Below, piece by piece: positions 58,352 through 64,000 of a stretch of DNA of 64,000 bases. The notes below the pieces were generated by a model. The model made no database searches and was not told the origin of the DNA. It was given only the letters and a program-made list of their open reading frames with translations. The stretch covers positions 62,001 to 126,000 of the forward strand of contig CAJQUW010003226.1 in the NCBI GenBank assembly GCA_907163375.1. The letters run 5' to 3'. Within the stretch, counting starts at the first letter, position 1. Each line of letters starts with the position of its first letter. Source of the DNA: Prostheceraeus crozeri (taxonomy: Eukaryota; Platyhelminthes; Polycladida; Euryleptidae). Position numbers and translations under genes: made by a program.

Positions 58352-59245
58352 AAAAAATGACCAAGGCCTCTTCACATATAGAACTTGGTAACATTTTAAA
58401 GTGCATTATTCTCAAGATTAGGGCTTTTGACAGTAATGGAAAAAAGCCAAACAATGCCATCGATAAGTCAGCCATTGAGATATATGGGTTAGAATGAAAA
58501 TTTACACATCGAATAACTACAAATTAACATCAGTGGACAAACTCAGAATCAACAGACAAACATGTCATCTGAACAGCAGCTTCAGCTTTTACTCTCTGAG
58601 AATCTTTGGTGACTGAAATTCACTTCCTCAGGAAGATACTGACTCCTGATCGATGAAAGTTTCTAATCGAACGTTAAAGATTTGCAATTTTATCATCACC
58701 TTTCCTCAGTACTGTTAGTAGTAAAAAGTAAGTAAAAAGCAGCAATCGCTCAAAATAACAGAAATCAAATCTGCATTTCAGACATAAATGATAAGTAACT
58801 TAAATATGAGGTTGCGATTTGCTGTTGATTAGAAAGTTAACAAATGCAAAGTCACATAGCTCTACGTGCATGCAAACATATATTGATATAATAATTTTGA
58901 GTTAATGATTCCGTTTCAGCGAAAATGGTTTCGATACCAGTTTCTTTCCATTATGGAATCTGCCTACAATTTTTTCGCAAGACAATATCTTCAGCAATTT
59001 AACACAAGTAGAGCAAGGCAGAAAAAATTTTCTTTTCTTTGTTATATTGCGGAAGGAATTTCGGACGAAAAAACTAACAATATTTATCATGCGGAAATCG
59101 AATAATTATATTTTAACATCTACATGTAGAATACAGTAAAGCTCTAGAAAGGTCTAATAACTTTCGTAAACAATACATATTGTAAATCAAAAAGAAAATG
59201 TTAGTGTAATATAGTAAATGGAAAACGCTTGAGAGTGAAACTTAC

Positions 59246-59393
59246 AAAAAAGATTGGACTTTTTGGATAAATTTGGACGGGGAGAGTTGAAATGCTTTGG
59301 TTTATTTTCATGGAACGCCATTTCAGTAGCGACAGTTTCCTCCTCATAAACAGGTTGTCGGCCATTTTCGATTGAAGACTCAGAATCTGTGGA
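59246..59393 (-). CDS. Host gene exon B
   Basis: The exon opens after TTGCTTAG in phase 0, which fits exon A, and closes at TTTTTT|GTAAGT with one leftover base. It gives 49 residues beginning STDSESSIENG, with a tyrosine in PVYEEE that could be a phosphorylation site (inference), and ending in a basic stretch with SKKSNLF. An alternative AG six bases downstream would keep the same frame. Exon length and reading frame agree exactly (148 = 49x3+1). Confidence 0.65.
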
Positions 59394-59399
59394 CTAAGC

Positions 59400-61590
59400 A
59401 AGACGCAGCATTTGTGATAACAGGACGAGAGAAATGTGACTTTCTAAGTACATGCATATTCTAAAAGCAAATTACATTTGAAAATGTGCAATGAACAATC
59501 ATTTTTAATCATAATAATGCCCGTACCCAGAAGACTAGACTAATTCAGTAGCATGCAGAAACAAAAAAAATGATCAGTACCGGCAGACAACATAAATTGC
59601 AGCGTGCTTAAAAGTGAATGTGATTCATGAAAGACGTTGATTGTTTGTTCCTGTTTCATTTTTTTTAAAGTAATCATCTACGGCTTTAAGATATCATCTA
59701 TCATTTAAGGTTCGTATAGAAGACCTTTGTGGCGGTAAGTAGGAATATTCATCAGCATAAAGTGTTTCAAGGAAAGTCACACAACTTCAGACGTGTAAGA
59801 TTGACAAAAAATGGACACTGGTCGGAATTAGTTGATGAATTAACGTTACCGATGTCCAACTGATGGGGATTCAATTCTTACTGCAAGTGAAACAGATTAT
59901 TCACGACTCTTTTGGCTAGTGAGTGAAAAGTAGCTATCGCAGAGAGCTCCAATGAGATTGTTCTTCCTTCTGAATCCGTGGAGATAGCCAGCCATCTCAG
60001 CTCAGCCCGGATTGCTTCCTAAATCTAGAAATTAGGTTTTAGAGGACTTTGAGTTACATATTGAGGAGTCGATGCATTTTGGTAAGACAAAGGGGAATCT
60101 GTGAATGCTAAAAGGTCGCTTTTTTGAATTCGCACTGGTGTAAAGAGTTACATGACAATGAGGATGAGATAATTCAGCTACATTGAGTGCTTTGATAAAA
60201 GAAAAAGGCATCTAGCTTTTGCAGGGATTGTAATTCGTTGACAGTCAAATATTTCGCGTTCTTTAAAGGGGCTTCCACAATGCTTTGACCTCATACGTAA
60301 AAGAAGAAACTAGCTCTAAGAAACACTAGGAAACAGCAGCTGAAACGTCAAAAGACGCCTGGAATTCAATTTAACGAATTAGATCAGTTATTCGACTTGA
60401 GCGTATTTGTACAATGTACAATGATTTGATAAGGAAAGTTTTATCATGACCGCGCTATTCCTTATATAGAATTATACAATAAAATGTGAATAACATCCAG
60501 TGATATCCACAGTAAAAACTAAATGTATTACAACATGGCTACTCGGCTAGGCGCTGATATTTCAATGTTGCAAGTTCTGAAAAAGAAGCAAATTAGTGAA
60601 ACATGCAATAGTTGTAGATCCTTACACGGTGGGGTGTGCTGTAGGATTTTGTATCAAAAAGATTCTATAATTGAAAATTTTACTAAGTGCACTGACATGT
60701 TACCTAGCCATTGTTAACTCCTGGAAGCCGCCATCGCTTGAATATCGTTGTCATGTCAACGAACCTGCTTTTTACTTTGCATCCAGTTTGGATACATTTA
60801 GCTTTTAGTTCATCGTGTTGAACAACATAGGTCCGATAACATAATCATGTACTTTGTTATTCACATGATGTATACTGAACTCATAATGCAATATGTATGG
60901 CTTTCCAAATTCTGCAAATAAATCGGTGCATGCCTGCTTTGGAATACAAGAGTATTTAGTTCTAATAAGCATGAGACCTATGTTGCATACATCGTTCACT
61001 CAATTTCTGTTTCTGACTCGATAATAGAGAATACCAAGATTCCTGAATCCAATGTTTGAAATTAAACTTATCACAGTATTATCTCTAGCTGCAACTGATA
61101 GTTTGGGCTGTCACATTCATTTAACTGTTGAATTACTATGTTGATTATCAATATCCATTATTAAACAAGTACTTTCGAATACATTCTACTTCTATTTCAA
61201 TCTAGCGCAACAAACCGATCCAAACTGGAATGATAATATTATACAATATTATCATCAGGAATAAAATTTTCTTGCAGCATCATTTGAACATGTTTCGTGC
61301 ATTGTTATCAAATTTCATGTTTGCTTCAGTATTCATCAGCAGTGAGTGATCCATAAAATTGACGATCAATAATCTTCTGCTATCCTTCACCATCACAGCA
61401 CAATCATCTGTGTAGGCCAATCCCATTATACAGATGACATAAAATCAATCCTTCTGGACATTCACATTTACAGTTTGTCGTTTACAAGTTGCACACTATA
61501 CATGCACATTGTCCGAAATTGCTATGCAAATGCTATGATCCCATACTCGTATTGCACATTCTGCGAACGAAATAGAATTCAGCTGTGATA
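59400..61590. other. Intron between exons A and B, no recognised features
   Basis: About 2.2 kb of AT-rich sequence. Frames such as 60523-60717 (plus) are short, lack context and match nothing I know. Confidence 0.5.
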
Positions 61591-61595
61591 CTTAC

Positions 61596-61686
61596 TTCTT
61601 GCGTGCTTTCATCGCTGTACTCCGGAAGACTTTCAACAGCCCTGTTGAAGACATCATCATTTTGCGAGAAGGAGGGAGAGTGCCAA
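61596..61686 (-). CDS. Host gene exon A (most 5' exon supported)
   Basis: The exon runs from an ACTTTCAG acceptor to a GAA|GTAAGT donor. Only one frame both stays open and matches the next exon. It starts with the third base of a split codon and gives 30 residues beginning WHSPSFSQNDDVF and ending EYSDESTQE, finishing in phase 0. The acidic, Ser-rich composition matches the later exons. No domain is recognised. Upstream exons must exist, because it begins mid-codon and has no start codon. Confidence 0.6.
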
Positions 61687-61878
61687 CTGAAAGTGTAAAA
61701 ATCAAGGTATATGCTCTATAACTTACACGAAGCAGGCGTTTTGGTGCACACAGGGAGTCAACTCAAAAATGACCCGACAAAATATGAATATAGGACTCTA
61801 TAGGATGAATATAGGACAGCTATTGCAGCTATAACGACAAAATATGCGATCACACATTAGCCAAAAAGGGTTATTCGA

Positions 61879-62710
61879 TTGGATTCTGACGATACAGATC
61901 GTGTCATAGCGACTGTTGAAAGCAATCCATTCGCCACCTTGCCCGAACTTCAAAAGGAACTCCGCAGTAATCTTGTGACATTCTCACAGTCAACGATTTG
62001 TCGTCGCCTCAATAACTATCGTCCATTTAAGCTTCCGCTGTTGACCGAAAAGCACAAAGTCGACCCACAAGAGTGGACTCGGCAGCATCTTCCATTGTCT
62101 GTGGATCAATGGCGGCAAGTTGTTTCTAGTGATGAGAGTCGTTTTTGCTTACGTTGGACTGAAGGGAGAATTCGGTTACTCAGGCTTCGAGGAACGAGAC
62201 TGACTAATCAGGCTGCAGTGCAATGGTGTGATAGGGCAGGAGGAGGCGGAGGTTCCATAATGGTGTGGGCCGCCATCAGCTGGAGACAAATCTGCCATGG
62301 TGCTCATAGACGATACTTTAAATGGCCAGAAGTATCGGGACGAAATTTTGGAGCCAGTTGCAATTCCGTTTGGCTTGGAAAGAATTGGCCCTGGCTTCAT
62401 CTTCTAAGACGACAATGCACATGTCAATGCTTTTCATGAAGGGCGGACAGATTAGACCCACATGGAGTGGCCAAGCAAAAGTCTGGACATCAATCCTATT
62501 GAGCAGTTGTGGGATCAACTTGAAAGAGCCATTTCCAGGCGATCGATCCGAAATCTCAAAGACTTGGCGCCTACAGTGATGGGGAAATGGTCTGCAATAC
62601 CACAAATGCTTGTAAGAAGACTCATTCGATCGATGCGGTCACGCTGTGAGCAAGTGATTGCTGCTGCCGGAGGTGCAACTCAATATAACAGTAACATGGA
62701 TTTTTTCGGG
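61879..62710 (+). pseudogene. Tc1-type transposase, broken
   Basis: The helix-turn-helix end reads FSQSTICRRLNNY. The DDE domain begins WRQVVSSDESRFCL (first Asp), then GGGGSIMVWAAISW. After frame changes near 62320-62420 a worn second-Asp block (DDNAHVNAF, frame broken by a stop) is seen. WPSKSLDINPIEQLWDQLER supplies the third acidic residue with the usual Tc1 spacing (DD34E type). The N-terminal first helix-turn-helix is missing. Clear terminal inverted repeats were not found. The element lies just upstream of host exon A. Confidence 0.75.
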
Positions 62711-62929
62711 CAACAATGCTATGAATGTACATGTAGATACACGCTGATTGAGATTTCAAAAATGTCTTCCACATTCATAGATAGAGAAATCATCATCACG
62801 GGATACATTGTTGCCTTCCTTTTTCCACATTGTACCATAGCTCAATTACGTACAATATTGACTTTTTCCTTTTCTTTCACATCAGCTTTCTATATTTTGT
62901 ATTTTCTAATCATATCAAGTGCTTTCTGA

Positions 62930-63670
62930 TACCAAACTTCTTTTAAAGCTAAAATGAATATCTTTAATAGTCATAGACATTGTGGTCAAGCTTACATAGC
63001 CATCTGTATTCCCACAACACATAGCAATGACATGATTTTTCAACTGTGTGGGAACTTTTTCAAGAACGTATATAACAGCTTATAAATGCATGTACGTATA
63101 CGATAAGACATGATCATGCATTTACTTGTCGGATTAGTATGTACTATATGACGAAATGCGTCCGACTGCACAATATACGAGTAGGCCTATGCTAGGCTCG
63201 AACAATGAAATCTCCAGAAAATGCCATTCTAGAAGCAAGAAGCTTCACAAGGAAGTATTGACAATGCTTCGCTCAGTTCTGTGGAAGTGTCCCTTTTCCA
63301 GAAGTAATCAGTTCATTAAACGCATATGTAAGTATATGTATATCGTAACAAGTGACACATTAAACACGTACAGTACATGTAGACATTCAATAATGTACAT
63401 GTACAAGGTTGCTCAAAACGTTTTGCCGAAAAGTCAATAAGTTTTGTTATATGTACTTAATCGACAAATTTAATTGAGCAGCCCACCGTACAGTCTCTAC
63501 GTAGCTGCACAGATGAGATACAGACGAATTAAAATACTTAAAATCATTAAGCCATTTGGGTCAAAAGAACAAAATATCACACAAAATATTGTCAGTATGA
63601 TCAATATATTCATGTTATTTAAGTCTACATATTACCGACAAGCAAACAAGTCCTTCGTGACCTCTAGAGG
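62930..63670. other. Non-coding stretch without recognised features
   Basis: AT-rich sequence with ACATGTA-type words; no motif or element end was identified between the Tc1 relic and the PLE at the right edge. Confidence 0.4.
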
Positions 63671-63678
63671 TTAACCTG

Positions 63679-64000
63679 CATGAATATCCTCTTCTCATTC
63701 AATGACAAACTATTTGTACAGACCGATGGGATGTCTATGGGATCGTGTCTTGCCCCAACAATGGCTCCTTTCACCATGGACATGATAGAAACTCGCATCC
63801 AAAATTTCAGCGAATCTGTGCCTGTGCTCTACAAACGTTATGTCGATCACATTTTTGAGAAAAATTCTGATATTTCTGCATTTCATGATTTCTTGAACTC
63901 CATTCATCGTGACATCAAATTCCCAATGGAAGAGGAAGTCAATGAAACCCTTTTGTTTCTAGACACAAAATGGCATTCATGTCATTTCGCTGGGCATGTG
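63679..64000 (+). pseudogene. Penelope-like reverse transcriptase, continues past window end
   Basis: An open frame to the last base reads FNDKLFVQTDGMSMGSCLAP (RT motif B), PVLYKRYVDHIFEKN (motif C) and KFPMEEEVNETLLFLDTKWH, all in PLE order. Motif C has YVDH instead of YVDD, so the second catalytic Asp is lost and the enzyme should be inactive even though the frame is open. The N-terminal part is missing, so the copy is 5'-truncated. The GIY-YIG domain would lie beyond 64000. Confidence 0.75.

Larger units (their letters stand above)
8376..61686 (-). other. Host gene span: eight phased exons, partial at 5' end
   Basis: Eight minus-strand exons with good splice borders join with no phase conflict: 30 codons, 49, 16, 74, 121, 21, 9, then 32 codons and a stop. 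Seven donors are GTAAGT (six) or GTATGG (one). Acceptors read ACTTTCAG, TTGCTTAG, CCTTTCAG, TGTTTCAG, CGTTTCAG, ATTTGCAG, TATTGTAG and TATACAG. The predicted protein is polar and rich in Ser, Glu, Pro and Asn, with no membrane segment or folded domain that I recognise, and it ends TVNV. It looks like a disordered linker or cytoplasmic tail. Proline-rich runs such as KKGPAPQPP could bind SH3 domains (inference). Introns run from about 0.25 to about 15.8 kb and carry most of the transposons. The true first exons should lie beyond 64000. The family is unknown to me. Confidence 0.65.

Noticed and set aside
61734-61770. A further 5' exon (frame LTPCVHQNACF) that would fit exon A in phase
   Set aside because: It would need a 47-nt intron, far shorter than all others here, and its acceptor is weak; it also lies at the edge of the Tc1 relic.
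1-64000. CRISPR arrays, bacterial operons or ribosome binding sites
   Set aside because: No regular direct repeat-spacer pattern, no dense coding, and spliced exons plus animal transposons show eukaryotic DNA.

Overview
The window is animal nuclear DNA. It is AT-rich, it contains spliced exons with GT-AG borders, and it is packed with metazoan mobile elements: L2/CR1-like and RTE-like non-LTR retrotransposons, Penelope-like elements (PLEs), PIF/Harbinger, Tc1, piggyBac-like and hAT-like DNA transposons, and tRNA-derived SINEs. No bacterial operon, CRISPR array or rRNA gene is visible. The element mix and recurrent words such as 'taggcctac' and 'acatgta' suggest a marine invertebrate, perhaps an echinoderm-like deuterostome; that is a weak inference.

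The only host gene I can support lies on the minus strand across nearly the whole window. Eight short exons (61686-61596, 59393-59246, 58138-58089, 47890-47668, 32167-31803, 16048-15984, 8754-8726 and 8476-8376, ending at a stop codon) have good splice sites and join without a phase conflict into about 356 residues of polar, proline/serine-rich protein with C-terminus TVNV. The family is not recognised and the 5' exons lie beyond the right edge. Everything else sits in or next to its introns.

Layout: 1-2.9 kb, a GC-richer insert between direct repeats and a 0.75-kb foldback palindrome. 2.9-5.9 kb, a dead L2-like element split by an RTE-like fragment. 6-8.2 kb, simple repeats, a 176-bp tandem repeat and a SINE. 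10.6-13.5 kb, a long-inverted-repeat element holding a 5'-truncated RTE copy with a 16-bp target duplication. 13.6-19.8 kb, SINEs, a PLE relic and small hairpins. 20.2-23.9 kb, a dead Harbinger transposase and a second, two-gene Harbinger element inserted in a PLE relic. 24.1-28.85 kb, a three-level nest (PLE, TIR element, TIR element). 28.9-31.1 kb, two more TIR elements. 32.6-34.9 kb, an L2/CR1-like fragment between GATCGATC-rich ends. 35.2-35.6 kb, a hAT-like MITE. 36.3-38.9 kb, a long-TIR transposon with a decayed gene. 38.9-46.7 kb, an RTE tail, a piggyBac-like relic, a PLE with a hammerhead-like hairpin, and an RTE element split by a hAT-like element. 49.1-56.3 kb, two L2-like elements head to tail, the first with an intact ORF2. 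61.9-62.7 kb, a Tc1 relic. 63.7-64 kb, a PLE running off the end.

The elements do not form a pathway. They record successive insertions into the long introns of one gene. The best leads are the phase-consistent split gene, a set of TIR elements sharing 6-bp target duplications and family-specific subterminal reiterations, the hammerhead-like hairpin inside a PLE, and the long-TIR transposon carrying an unclassified conserved block.
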